Shown: one piece after another, positions 29,244 to 37,250 of the stretch | Position numbering within the stretch: the first letter of the stretch is position 1 | How the letters are laid out: every line of letters begins with the position of its first letter | NCBI RefSeq assembly: GCF_003755175.1 | Contig: NZ_RKHX01000001.1 | Span: 1,302,001-1,366,000, forward strand | Origin: Cellulomonas sp. PhB150 | GTDB lineage: Bacteria; Actinomycetota; Actinomycetes; Actinomycetales; Cellulomonadaceae | Reading direction: 5' to 3' | Length of the DNA stretch: 64,000 nt | The notes under the pieces: model-generated | The model's input: the letters and a program-made list of their open reading frames with translations, nothing else | Databases searched by the model: none | What the model was told of the DNA's origin: nothing | Program-made: the position numbers and the translations under genes

Positions 29244-30977
29244 TCAGCCCTGACCGCCCTGGTCGCTGCTGCCATCCTGGCCGCTGCTGTCGCCCTGGTG
29301 CTCCTGGAACCACTTGTACAGCTGCTCCGGGGTGAGCGACCCGAGGTCCGAGCCGTCGCCGGGGGCCGACTGCGAGCCGTCGCCGGGGACCGTGCCCTGG
29401 TCCGAGCCGTCACCAGGCAGCGTGCCCTGGTCCGAGCCGTCGCCCGGCAGCGTGCCCTGGTCCGAGCCGTCGCCGGGGGTGGTCTGGTCGGGCGTGGTCT
29501 GCGACGAGGTGGTGTCCTCGCGCGTCGCCAGCGTCACCGTGACGTCGAGCGCCTTGCCGTCGCGGACGATCGTCAGCTTGGCGTCGTCGCCCGACGTGAG
29601 CGACCGGACGTACGCGGTGAGCGACTCGGCGCCGCCGACCGGCTTGTCGTTGATCGCGACGACGACGTCACCCTTGACGAGCTTGGCCGCGGCGGCCGGG
29701 GAGCCGTCGGAGACCGACTCGACGACAGCACCGGCGCGCGTCACGCCGTCGGCCGTGGCCGTGCCGTCGTTCAGCGTCACACCGAGGAACGCGTGCTTGG
29801 CGGTGCCGCTCGAGATGAGCTGGGCGGCGACGTTCTTGACGAGGTTCGACGGGATGGCGAAGCCGAGGCCGATGGAGCCCGACTCGCTCGACAGCGTCGC
29901 GATGGACGAGTTGATGCCGATGACGCGGCCCTGCGCGTCGAACAGCGGGCCACCCGAGTTGCCGGGGTTGACCGCGGCGTCCACCTGGATCGCGTTGGTG
30001 ACGGTGCCCTCGCCGCCGTTCTCGCCCTGGGTCGAGACGGGGCGGTCGACGGCCGAGACGATGCCGGTCGTGACGGTGTTCGCCAGGCCGAGCGGGTTGC
30101 CGACGGCCATGACGGGCTCGCCGACGATGACGGCCGCCGAGTCGCCGATCGCCGCGGGAACGAGGCCGCTGGGCGCGTCGTCGAGCTTGATGACCGCGAG
30201 GTCCGTCGTCGGGTCCGTACCCACGACCGTGGCCTGCAGGATGCGGCCGTCGGTCAGCGTGACCGAGACCTTGCCCTGTGCGCCGGAGACGACGTGGTTG
30301 TTGGTGACGATGTGGCCGGAGTCGTCGATGATGACGCCCGAGCCCTGCGCGGTGCCGTCGGCGGTGGTGACGGTGATCGCGACGACGGAGGCCTGCACGG
30401 CCGCGGAGACCTTCTGCCAGTCCGGGTCGTCAGCGGTGGAGCCCGAGACCGGGACGGCGTCGTTCGACGACTGCCCGATGGTGGCCAGCGACGCGGCGGA
30501 CGTGCCGCCGTTGTCGCCGTCGTCGTGCGTGATGCCGTAGACGGCGATGCCGGCGACGAGCGCGCCCACGGCGGCCGCGGACGTGATCGGGAACCAGACG
30601 CCGCGCTTCTTGGCGGGCGCCGGCGCGGTGGCGACGGCGGACTGCTGCTCGCCGAACCACGGGGTGGCCGGCTGCTGCGGCGCCTGCTGGGCGTACGGGG
30701 TGCCGGCGTAGGCGATGGGAGCCGTGTGAGCGGCGGGCGCGGCCTGCGCCTGGGGCGCGGCGGGCGCGGCCTGCGCGATGGGCGCGGTGTGCGCCTGCGC
30801 GGCGGCGCGGTCCGCTGCCTCGCGCTGGGCTGCCTCGCGCTGCGCGGCCTCGTAGAGCGCGCGCTGGTCGGCGGGCGCGGCGGGGTGCGGCGGGGTGAAC
30901 GGGTTCGTGGGGTGCGCGACGGGCGGGATGGGCTGCGTCGGCGCCGCCTGCGGGTGCTCGTTCTCTGGCGTGGTCAT
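29244..30977 (-). CDS. Membrane-anchored HtrA/PepD-type serine protease with PDZ domain
   Basis: Trypsin-like (S1C) protease for extracytoplasmic protein quality control. 577 residues. Layout: Pro/Ala-rich cytoplasmic N terminus (1-120), one transmembrane helix (about 126-148), protease domain with His in VTNNHVVSG (about 226), Asp in TTDLAVIKLD (about 259) and Ser in NPGNSGGPLF (about 340), a PDZ domain (about 390-480), then a Gly/Asp/Ser-rich tail with repeats of GDGSDQGTLP. The ATG at 30977 is 6 nt after GAGGAGG, a strong ribosome binding site. The N-terminal region also contains repeated Ala/Gln motifs. Like mycobacterial PepD; 11-bp-spaced repeats upstream suggest control by an OmpR-type regulator. 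Confidence 0.92.
   Translation of the reverse strand: MTTPENEHPQAAPTQPIPPVAHPTNPFTPPHPAAPADQRALYEAAQREAAQREAADRAAAQAHTAPIAQAAPAAPQAQAAPAAHTAPIAYAGTPYAQQAPQQPATPWFGEQQSAVATAPAPAKKRGVWFPITSAAAVGALVAGIAVYGITHDDGDNGGTSAASLATIGQSSNDAVPVSGSTADDPDWQKVSAAVQASVVAITVTTADGTAQGSGVIIDDSGHIVTNNHVVSGAQGKVSVTLTDGRILQATVVGTDPTTDLAVIKLDDAPSGLVPAAIGDSAAVIVGEPVMAVGNPLGLANTVTTGIVSAVDRPVSTQGENGGEGTVTNAIQVDAAVNPGNSGGPLFDAQGRVIGINSSIATLSSESGSIGLGFAIPSNLVKNVAAQLISSGTAKHAFLGVTLNDGTATADGVTRAGAVVESVSDGSPAAAAKLVKGDVVVAINDKPVGGAESLTAYVRSLTSGDDAKLTIVRDGKALDVTVTLATREDTTSSQTTPDQTTPGDGSDQGTLPGDGSDQGTLPGDGSDQGTVPGDGSQSAPGDGSDLGSLTPEQLYKWFQEHQGDSSGQDGSSDQGGQG
29347..29480 (-). repeat. 30-bp tandem repeat coding the protease tail
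   Basis: Two near-identical 30-bp units (29401-29430, 29431-29460) are flanked by degenerate units on both sides (29347-29400 and 29461-29480). Each encodes ten residues of the form SDQGTLPGDG. Units differ by a few bases, as in a slowly drifting minisatellite. Confidence 0.8.
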
Positions 30978-31040
30978 GTGTGGCCTCCTCGGTATGACGA
31001 CCACTCAACCCGGTCGCGCTGGAGGCAGCCTTCGTGGAAC

Positions 31041-31062
31041 CTGGGAGTTCGCTGCGAGTTCT
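31041..31062. promoter_or_regulatory. Direct repeats upstream of the HtrA-like gene
   Basis: CTGGGAGTTC (31041-31050) and CTGCGAGTTC (31052-31061) repeat with an 11-bp period; a third related CTGGGACTTC is at 31101-31110 near the end of menD. One-turn-spaced direct repeats are typical of OmpR/PhoB-family binding sites. The regulator is not in this window. Confidence 0.35.
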
Positions 31063-31114
31063 TCAGGTGCGGCTGTGCCGTCGGCCACAACCGTCATGGC
31101 CTGGGACTTCGTGC

Positions 31115-32914
31115 CTACTGCTCGGGGAGCCCTCGGACCGCCGCGGCCACGTCGGAGGCCAGCCGCTCCCCCAGGGCGCGGCGTCCGACGCGGTCGACGC
31201 GGACCTCGACGACGGACAGCCCCGGCCCGGGAGCCGCGAGCGCGGGCAGCAGACCCTCGACGTCGCCGACCCGGGTGTGCCGCACGCCGTAGCCCGCGCA
31301 CAGCGCGGCGACGTCCGCCCCGTGGGGCGTGCCGAACACGCGCTCGAAGACGTCCGCGCGAGCGGGCTCGCCCGGCTCGAGCGTGGCGAAGATCGACCCC
31401 CCGTCGTCGTTCGCGACGACGATCTGCAGGTCGACGGCAGGCTCGAGCGGCCCGCGCAGCAGCCCGCCGACGTCGTGCAGGAACGTCAGGTCGCCCAGCA
31501 GCGCACGCACGCGGCGGCGCGGCACGCCGAGGGCGACCCCGACCGCGGTCGAGACGGTGCCGTCGATGCCCGCGAGCCCGCGGTTGGCGAGCACGGCCGG
31601 CGGCTCGGCCCAGCGCGCGACGAGGTCCAGGTCGCGCACCGAGCTCGAGGATCCGATGACGAGCACGTCGTCGGCGTGCGTCGCGGCCGCGACGGCCCGG
31701 GCGAGCGCCGGCCCGGTCACCCGCGCGCCGGCGCGCTTGCGGTGGCCGCGCTCGGGCGGGTCGAGCACCGCGTCGACCGCGCGGGCCGCGGCCGCGCCGG
31801 CCGCCTGCCAGGCCTCGAGCCAGCCCGCGGGCGACCCGAGGCGCCCGGTGCGCATCCGGCTCGGCGGCTCGAGGAGCACCTGGTCGGCGCCGCGGGCGGC
31901 GTCGGGCCAGGTCGCGCCGGTCGGGGCGATGACGACGACCTCGACGTCCGGGCGCGCGAGCAGCTGCTGCACCGGACGGGACAGCGTCGGGCGGCCGAGC
32001 ACGACGACGCGGCGCACCCGGCCGCCCAGCCGCTCGTCGGCCAGCAGCAACCGGTACGCCGGGATCGCGTTCGGCCCACCGCGCGCGCCCGAGGACGGCT
32101 CGGCGAGCAGCGGCCACGCGTTGGCCTCCGCGAGGCGGCGCGCGCCCGGGCCCGCGCCGTCGCCCGCCACGAGGACCGTCGGGGTGCCGCCGAGCCGGCC
32201 ACCTCGCACGGGCGCGCGCGACGGGTCGGGAGCGGGGATCGTCGCCACGGGGCGCGCGTCCACGTGCGCCAGGCCGGCCGTCGCGGGCTCGGGCCACGGC
32301 TCGTCCCCCGGCACGAGGGGCTCGCGGTAGCAGAGGTTGAGGTGCACCGGACCGGGCGCACCCGTGCGCGCCCCGGTCGCCGCGGCGACGGCACGGACCG
32401 CGAGCGCGCGGGTGTCGCGCGCCTCGTCGGGCCGGCCGGCCGGGGCGGGGACGTCGACCACGAGCCGGACGGCGCCGGCGAAGATGCCGACCTGCTCGGT
32501 GGTCTGGTTGGCCTCGGTCCCGCGCAGCTCGTGCGGGCGGTCGGCCGTGAGCAGCAGCAGCGGCACACCGCTGTGGTGGGCCTCGAGGACGGCGGGGTGC
32601 AGGTTGGCGACCGCGGTGCCCGAGGTGGTGACGACCGCGACCGGGCGGGGCGCGTCCGCCAGCGCGTGCGCGCGGGCCAGGCCGAGCGCGACGAAGCCGG
32701 CCGAGCGCTCGTCGACGCGCACGTGCAGGTTGAGAGCGGGGGCGCCGGCCGGGCGCTCGGCCTCGGGGCGGGCGGCGTCCGCGAGCGCGTACGCGAGCGG
32801 CGCGCTGCGCGAGCCCGGGGCGAGGACGACGTCCTGCACGCCGAGCGCGGCGAGCGCCTGGAGCAGCACGCGCGCCGCCGTCGTCGCGGGATGCGTGGTC
32901 ACGCCCGCCATCAT
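31115..32914 (-). CDS. menD: SEPHCHC synthase
   Basis: Thiamine-diphosphate enzyme joining 2-oxoglutarate and isochorismate in menaquinone synthesis. 599 residues. Family landmarks: the N-terminal APGSRSAPLAYAL (about 31-43), VRVDERSAGFVALGLA (about 68-83) with the catalytic glutamate, TSGTAVANLHPAVLEA, DRPHELRGTEANQTT, and the ThDP/Mg motif GDLTFLHD ... VVANDDGG (about 471-500). Start ATG at 32914 overlaps the menC stop (ATGA); a second ATG follows directly. TAG stop at 31115. It forms a two-gene unit with menC. Confidence 0.95.
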   Translation of the reverse strand: MMAGVTTHPATTAARVLLQALAALGVQDVVLAPGSRSAPLAYALADAARPEAERPAGAPALNLHVRVDERSAGFVALGLARAHALADAPRPVAVVTTSGTAVANLHPAVLEAHHSGVPLLLLTADRPHELRGTEANQTTEQVGIFAGAVRLVVDVPAPAGRPDEARDTRALAVRAVAAATGARTGAPGPVHLNLCYREPLVPGDEPWPEPATAGLAHVDARPVATIPAPDPSRAPVRGGRLGGTPTVLVAGDGAGPGARRLAEANAWPLLAEPSSGARGGPNAIPAYRLLLADERLGGRVRRVVVLGRPTLSRPVQQLLARPDVEVVVIAPTGATWPDAARGADQVLLEPPSRMRTGRLGSPAGWLEAWQAAGAAAARAVDAVLDPPERGHRKRAGARVTGPALARAVAAATHADDVLVIGSSSSVRDLDLVARWAEPPAVLANRGLAGIDGTVSTAVGVALGVPRRRVRALLGDLTFLHDVGGLLRGPLEPAVDLQIVVANDDGGSIFATLEPGEPARADVFERVFGTPHGADVAALCAGYGVRHTRVGDVEGLLPALAAPGPGLSVVEVRVDRVGRRALGERLASDVAAAVRGLPEQ

Positions 32915-33861
32915 GCCTGGTCGGCGCCGTGCCGCTCGACCTCGCGGAGGCGCTCGGCCCAGCGCCCGGTCAGCGACGGGCCCGCCGTCGCGCGCTCGAG
33001 CAGCGTCGGGTCCGGAACGGGCCGCCGCACCTCGAGCGCACCGTCGACGGGCAGCAGGGGGTCGACGACGACGTCGGACGTCAGCAGCTGCGCGGTCGCG
33101 AGACCGCACGCGTAGGGCAGCTCGGGCAGCGCAGCCGCGAGCGCGACGCCGGCCGCCAGCCCGACCGACGTCTCGAGCGCCGACGAGACGACCACGGGCA
33201 GCCCGATCCGCTCCGCGAGCTCGAGGCAGGCGCGCACTCCGCCGAGCGGCTGCACCTTGAGCACGACGACGTCGGCCGCCTCGGCCCGCGCCACGGCCAG
33301 GGGGTCCGACGCCCGGCGGATGGACTCGTCCGCGGCGATCGGCACGTGCGTGCGCCGGCGCAGGCGGGCCAGGTCGTCGACCGTCGGGACGGGCTGCTCG
33401 GCGTACTCCAAGCCGCCCGCCGCGCGGTCGAGCGCGGCCAGGCGGGCGACCGCCGTCTCCAGGTCCCAGGCCGCGTTGGCATCCACCCGGATGGCGCCGT
33501 CGGGCCCGATCGCGTCCCGGACGGCCTCCAGGCGCGCGATCTCGTCGGCCAGCGACTGCCCCGGCTCGGCGACCTTGACCTTCGCGGTCCGGCAGCCGCC
33601 GGAGCGCGTGACGATCGCGTGCGCCTGCTCGGGGCCGACAGCGGGGACCGTGACGTTCACCGGGATCCGGTCACGCAGCGCCGCGGGCCAGCCGACGTCG
33701 GCCGCCTCACGGGCGGCGCGCCACCAGGCGTGCGACTCGGCGGCGTCGTAGTCCCAGAACGGGCTGAACTCGGCCCAGCCCGCGTCGCCCCGGACCAGGA
33801 CGCCGTCGCGGCGGAGCAGGCCGCGGAAGCGGGTCCGCAGGGCGATGTCGTACACGAGCAC
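32911..33861 (-). CDS. menC: o-Succinylbenzoate synthase
   Basis: Enolase-superfamily dehydratase of the menaquinone pathway. 316 residues. The catalytic lysines AKVKV (about 94-98) and LKVQPLGG (about 200) and metal ligands in VDANAAW (about 126), EYAEQPV (about 154) and AADESIR (about 178) are present. I chose the GTG at 33861 (VLVYDIALRTRFRG) because TACGGT lies 7 nt upstream and because it agrees with the mycobacterial protein's N terminus; an in-frame GTG nine bases upstream is possible. Followed by menD with a 4-nt overlap. Confidence 0.93.
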   Translation of the reverse strand: MLVYDIALRTRFRGLLRRDGVLVRGDAGWAEFSPFWDYDAAESHAWWRAAREAADVGWPAALRDRIPVNVTVPAVGPEQAHAIVTRSGGCRTAKVKVAEPGQSLADEIARLEAVRDAIGPDGAIRVDANAAWDLETAVARLAALDRAAGGLEYAEQPVPTVDDLARLRRRTHVPIAADESIRRASDPLAVARAEAADVVVLKVQPLGGVRACLELAERIGLPVVVSSALETSVGLAAGVALAAALPELPYACGLATAQLLTSDVVVDPLLPVDGALEVRRPVPDPTLLERATAGPSLTGRWAERLREVERHGADQA

Positions 33862-33868
33862 GGGGACC

Positions 33869-33874
33869 ACCGTA
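33869..33874 (-). promoter_or_regulatory. Leaderless-type -10 box of menC-menD
   Basis: TACGGT (minus strand) ends 7 nt before the GTG at 33861. It lies immediately beyond the stop codon of the TetR gene (33876), so menCD would have its own start. Confidence 0.5.
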
Positions 33875-33875
33875 G

Positions 33876-34403
33876 TCAGAGCGCCTGCGAGACCACACCG
33901 CGCACGTGCTCGCCGACGGGCCGTCCCTCGCTCAGCGCGGCGACGGCGGCACCGTCGACGAGCGCGACGAGCACCGCGGGCGGCCACGGCAGCCCGAGGC
34001 CGGCGATCGCCGCGTCGAGGTCCGCCCGACCCGCGGCGTAGGCGTGGGCGAGGGCCGGGAACGCACCGGCGCCGACGAGGTGCGCGTAGTGCCCCCGTAC
34101 GTGCTGGGCGTCCCCGGCGGGCAGCACAGCCCGGACCAAGAGCTCGGCAGCCGGCGCGTCGGCGGCGTCGACCGTCGCCCGCGCGTGCGCCACCCAGGCC
34201 GCGGCGAGCGCCGCACCGGCGGCGGCCAGCAGCTCGTCCAGGTCGGCGAAGTAGTACGTCGTGGCGGACAGGGAGGCGCCCGCACGCGCCGCGACGGCCC
34301 GGTGGCTCACGCCTGCCGGGCCGCCCTCGAGCACGAGCGCGGCCGCGGCCTCCACCAGGTCGGCGCGGCGCTGCTCACCGCGGGCGCGGCGACCGTCCGT
34401 CAT
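33876..34403 (-). CDS. TetR-family transcriptional regulator
   Basis: 175-residue repressor with an N-terminal helix-turn-helix: VSHRAVAARAGASLSATTYYFADLDELL (read in two parts, about 32-59) matches the TetR recognition region. The C-terminal half is alanine-rich and helical, as expected for the ligand domain. Its ATG at 34403 overlaps the stop of the SMR transporter gene by 4 nt, so the two are co-transcribed with the transporter first. The 24-bp palindrome upstream of the transporter (34786-34809) is the likely operator, giving autoregulation and possibly an effect on menB. Confidence 0.88.
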   Translation of the reverse strand: MTDGRRARGEQRRADLVEAAAALVLEGGPAGVSHRAVAARAGASLSATTYYFADLDELLAAAGAALAAAWVAHARATVDAADAPAAELLVRAVLPAGDAQHVRGHYAHLVGAGAFPALAHAYAAGRADLDAAIAGLGLPWPPAVLVALVDGAAVAALSEGRPVGEHVRGVVSQAL

Positions 34404-34726
34404 GCGTGCGCGCCACCCGACGCGTTCAGCCCGACCACGCCGGCGACGATGAGCCCGATCGAGACGACCTTGACCAGCGTCACGGGCTCGTCGAGGAACG
34501 TCATCGCGAGCACCGCGGTCGTGACGGCACCGATGCCCACCCACACGGAGTACGCCCCGCCGACGGGGAGCGTGCGCAGGGCGAACGCGAGCCCGGCCAT
34601 GCTCGCGGCCAGCAGTACGCCGAACCCGACGCTCGGCCACAGGCGGGTGAACCCGTGCGACTCCTTGAGGCACAACGCCCAGCCCGCCTCGAGCAGACCC
34701 GACACCACCAGCACGACCCACGCCAT
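34400..34726 (-). CDS. Small multidrug resistance (SMR) family transporter, SugE/Gdx-like
   Basis: Four-helix proton antiporter, 108 residues, standard SMR length. MAWVVLVVSGLLEAGWALCLK at the N terminus carries the membrane glutamate essential in SMR proteins, and the following KESHGFTRLWPS is closer to the SugE/Gdx (guanidinium or quaternary ammonium) branch than to EmrE. GGAYSVWVGIGAV is the third-helix signature. ATG at 34726 fits family N termini; an ATG three bases upstream is equally possible with GAGG 5 nt before it. Co-transcribed with the TetR gene. Confidence 0.88.
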   Translation of the reverse strand: MAWVVLVVSGLLEAGWALCLKESHGFTRLWPSVGFGVLLAASMAGLAFALRTLPVGGAYSVWVGIGAVTTAVLAMTFLDEPVTLVKVVSIGLIVAGVVGLNASGGAHA

Positions 34727-34785
34727 CATGACCACCTCGGAACGGACGAAGCGCGGGCCGGGTGGCAGATCCGCCGTCCCCCGCA

Positions 34786-34809
34786 CTTCTGGTACGAGCG
34801 TACCAGAAG
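34786..34809. promoter_or_regulatory. 24-bp TetR-type operator palindrome between the SMR exporter and menB
   Basis: CTTCTGGTACG (34786-34796), central AG, then CGTACCAGAAG (34799-34809): arms are perfect over 11 bp. It lies about where the -35 of menB (its -10 is at 34821-34826) would be, and upstream of the SMR start. The natural ligand is the adjacent TetR protein. Confidence 0.7.
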
Positions 34810-34820
34810 ATGCGCGCCAG

Positions 34821-34826
34821 TAGGCT
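34821..34826 (+). promoter_or_regulatory. Leaderless-type -10 box of menB
   Basis: TAGGCT ends 7 nt before the menB GTG at 34834. The expected -35 position, about 34798-34803, falls inside the TetR-type palindrome. Confidence 0.55.
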
Positions 34827-34833
34827 GGCGCAC

Positions 34834-35778
34834 GTGAACGCACCGCTGCCCGACCGCGTGTCCGAGACGTTCGACCCGACGCGGTGGCGCACCGTCGAGG
34901 GGTTCGAGGACCTCACGGACCTCACCTACCACCGCGGGTACGACCGCAGCGGCGACGGGCGCGACCTGCCCGTCGTCCGGGTCGCGTTCGACCGGCCCGA
35001 GGTCCGCAACGCCTTCCGGCCGCACACGGTCGACGAGCTCTACCGCGTGCTCGACCACGCGCGCATGACCTCGAGCGTGGGCACGGTGCTGCTCACGGGC
35101 AACGGGCCGAGCCCGCGTGACGGCGGCTGGGCGTTCTGCAGCGGCGGCGACCAGCGCATCCGCGGCCGCGACGGCTACCGGTACGCCGACGGCGAGACCG
35201 CCGAGGCCGTCGACCCCGCGCGCGCCGGCCGGCTGCACATCCTCGAGGTGCAACGGCTGATCCGGACCATGCCGAAGGTCGTCGTCGCTCTCGTCGGTGG
35301 CTGGGCGGCGGGCGGCGGGCACTCGCTGCACGTCGTCGCCGACCTGACGATCGCCTCGCGCGAGCACGCGCGGTTCATGCAGACCGACGCGAACGTCGGC
35401 TCCTTCGACGGCGGCTACGGCTCCGCGCTGCTCGCCCGGCAGGTCGGCCAGAAGCGGGCCCGCGAGATCTTCTTCCTGGCCCGCGAGTACTCGGCCGACG
35501 ACGCGCTGGCCTGGGGTGCGGTCAACGACGTCGTGGCCCACGCCGAGCTCGAGGACGCCGGGCTCGAGTACGCGCGGATCATCGCCAGCAAGTCGCCGCA
35601 GGCCGTGCGCATGCTCAAGTTCGCCTTCAACCTGGCCGACGACGGGCTCGCCGGCCAGCAGGTGTTCGCCGGCGAGGCGACCCGCCTGGCCTACATGACC
35701 GACGAGGCGGTCGAGGGCCGGGACGCGTTCCTGCAGCGCCGCGAGCCCGACTGGTCGGGCTTCCCGTACGCCTACTGA
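34834..35778 (+). CDS. menB: 1,4-dihydroxy-2-naphthoyl-CoA synthase
   Basis: Crotonase-fold enzyme that closes the naphthoate ring in menaquinone synthesis. 314 residues, the same length as the mycobacterial enzyme. Typical segments: FCSGGDQRIRGRDGY (about 109-123), GGWAAGGGHSLHVVADL (about 156-172), the catalytic region DANVGSFDGGYGSA (about 184-197) and the C-terminal YMTDEAVEGRDAFLQRREPD. GTG start at 34834 rather than an upstream in-frame ATG at 34762, which would place the start inside the operator region. Transcribed away from the SMR/TetR pair. Confidence 0.95.
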   Translation: MNAPLPDRVSETFDPTRWRTVEGFEDLTDLTYHRGYDRSGDGRDLPVVRVAFDRPEVRNAFRPHTVDELYRVLDHARMTSSVGTVLLTGNGPSPRDGGWAFCSGGDQRIRGRDGYRYADGETAEAVDPARAGRLHILEVQRLIRTMPKVVVALVGGWAAGGGHSLHVVADLTIASREHARFMQTDANVGSFDGGYGSALLARQVGQKRAREIFFLAREYSADDALAWGAVNDVVAHAELEDAGLEYARIIASKSPQAVRMLKFAFNLADDGLAGQQVFAGEATRLAYMTDEAVEGRDAFLQRREPDWSGFPYAY

Positions 35779-35785
35779 CGCGGGC

Positions 35786-35947
35786 TCAGGTGGTCGTGAA
35801 CGACCAGATCACGACGTCGACCACCTGGGCGACCAGCACGGCGGCGCCCACCAGGAGCGCGACGAGGATCACCCCGGCGGTGACCACGGCACCCAGGGAT
35901 GCCGTGTCGTGCTCGCGGAGGGGCTGGTGCGGGTGCGTCGTGGCCAT
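35786..35947 (-). CDS. Small single-helix membrane protein, unknown function
   Basis: 53 residues: a short polar, His/Pro-containing N terminus (MATTHPHQPLREHD), then one long hydrophobic segment (about 19-48) and a short TTT tail. No family recognised. ATG at 35947 lacks a ribosome binding site but stands exactly 6 nt after GAGCCT (35954-35959), the same arrangement as at other probable leaderless genes here. It converges on menB with 7 nt between stop codons. An upstream in-frame ATG would add 12 residues. Confidence 0.5.
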   Translation of the reverse strand: MATTHPHQPLREHDTASLGAVVTAGVILVALLVGAAVLVAQVVDVVIWSFTTT

Positions 35948-36044
35948 GCGACCAGGCTCGCCCGCGGGCACGCCCGCCCACATCGGCCCGGGGTCGTGAC
36001 GTCACGCGACCCGCGTCACCCCGCAGGCGCGGGACCCTCCTCCC

Positions 36045-37115
36045 TCAGGAGGAGATCGTCACCGTGCCGTCCTCCTTGGGGACGAGCTCGACCCAGGTGT
36101 TGCCGGGCGCCAGGAGAGCGGGCTCGCCGTCGGCCGTGAACAGCCGCAGCGGCTTGTCCTTGGCCTCCTTCTTCCAGGTCACCGCGATCGACTTCCCGCC
36201 GGTCGCGACGAAGCCCTTGCCGGAGCCGACCAGGTCGTAGGTCGGCACCGGCGCACCGCCCTGCGCGTTGAAGCCCGAGTCCGGGTGGCGCGCGATGACG
36301 GTGACGACGTTGACGGCCGAGAGCTGCTTGCCGCTGCGGGCCATCGCCTTCGCGGAGCCCTCGTTGCGCTTCCAGGTGCCGGACCCCTTGTCCCAGTCCC
36401 ACGAGGGGTTGGCGGCCGCGGAGAGGCGGTAGGTGAGCGTGGAGGCGGCCTTGCCGCCGGCGACGGCCGCCGCCGCGTCGGCGTCACGGGCGAACAGGAA
36501 CTGCTGCCCCGGCGCGTCCTGGTGCGTCGTGTTGGCGGACTTCCAGAACGTCTTGGGCGTGCCGTAGACGTTGTGCGGCGCCGCCCGGTCCTGGGTGCGG
36601 TACATCCCCGCAGCGCCGGCGTCGTGGCTCAGCGGCTGGATGCCGTTCTTCGCGATCAGCGGGAGGATCCCCCGCTGCCCGCCGGAGAAGGCCAGCAGGC
36701 CGTGCATCGGGGACAGGATGATCGGGTCCATCGGGCGGACCGAGCGGATGGGGCCGACCTCGTCGGGCACCTGGGACTGGAACACCGCGATGAACCGCGA
36801 GACCTGGAACTCGACGACCGTCTCCCAGACGATGTCCGCCTGGTCGAGGCCCGTCTGCGGGCGGGCCTGCGACGTGTTCTCGATCTTGACGGCGAGCGCG
36901 GCCCGGTCGACCGGCTTCCCCGCGACGCCGGTCAGCGGCCAGACGGGCTCGACCGACGGCGTGGGCGCGGGCGTCTTGTCGGCCGTGATCGTCGGGCCCA
37001 CCGTGACCGGAGCCGGGGTGGTCGGCGCGGGGTCGGGCGACCCGCTGCACGCCGCGAGCGCGAGCGCGAGGCTGCTCACCGTCGCCGTGGCCAGCCAGCC
37101 GGACTTCGTCGTCAT
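36045..37115 (-). CDS. DUF3048-domain lipoprotein (YerB-like)
   Basis: Secreted lipoprotein of unknown function, 356 residues. Signal peptide with lipobox LALAACSG (Cys at about 23), Pro/Thr-rich linker to about 55, then the two DUF3048 regions with recognisable ENTSQARPQTGLDQADIVWE-type sequence (about 77-96), VGPIRSVRPMD and LAFSGGQRG. YerB of Bacillus is the namesake. ATG at 37115 lies 5 nt after GGGGAG. Nothing in the neighbourhood explains its job; it is divergent from menE. Confidence 0.85.
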   Translation of the reverse strand: MTTKSGWLATATVSSLALALAACSGSPDPAPTTPAPVTVGPTITADKTPAPTPSVEPVWPLTGVAGKPVDRAALAVKIENTSQARPQTGLDQADIVWETVVEFQVSRFIAVFQSQVPDEVGPIRSVRPMDPIILSPMHGLLAFSGGQRGILPLIAKNGIQPLSHDAGAAGMYRTQDRAAPHNVYGTPKTFWKSANTTHQDAPGQQFLFARDADAAAAVAGGKAASTLTYRLSAAANPSWDWDKGSGTWKRNEGSAKAMARSGKQLSAVNVVTVIARHPDSGFNAQGGAPVPTYDLVGSGKGFVATGGKSIAVTWKKEAKDKPLRLFTADGEPALLAPGNTWVELVPKEDGTVTISS

Positions 37116-37238
37116 CTGCACTCCCCTGGGGTTCCGCACGGGGACAAGGCTGACATACCCCGGGCGTCGCCAGCGCGCGCCCACGCCGCAGCCGACGGCC
37201 GCGTGACGACTCTGACGGCGCCGGCCCGCCCCGGGACC

Positions 37239-37244
37239 TAGTCT
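37239..37244 (+). promoter_or_regulatory. Leaderless-type -10 box of menE-menA
   Basis: TAGTCT ends 6 nt before the menE GTG at 37251; no ribosome binding site is present. Confidence 0.55.
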
Positions 37245-37250
37245 GGTCGC

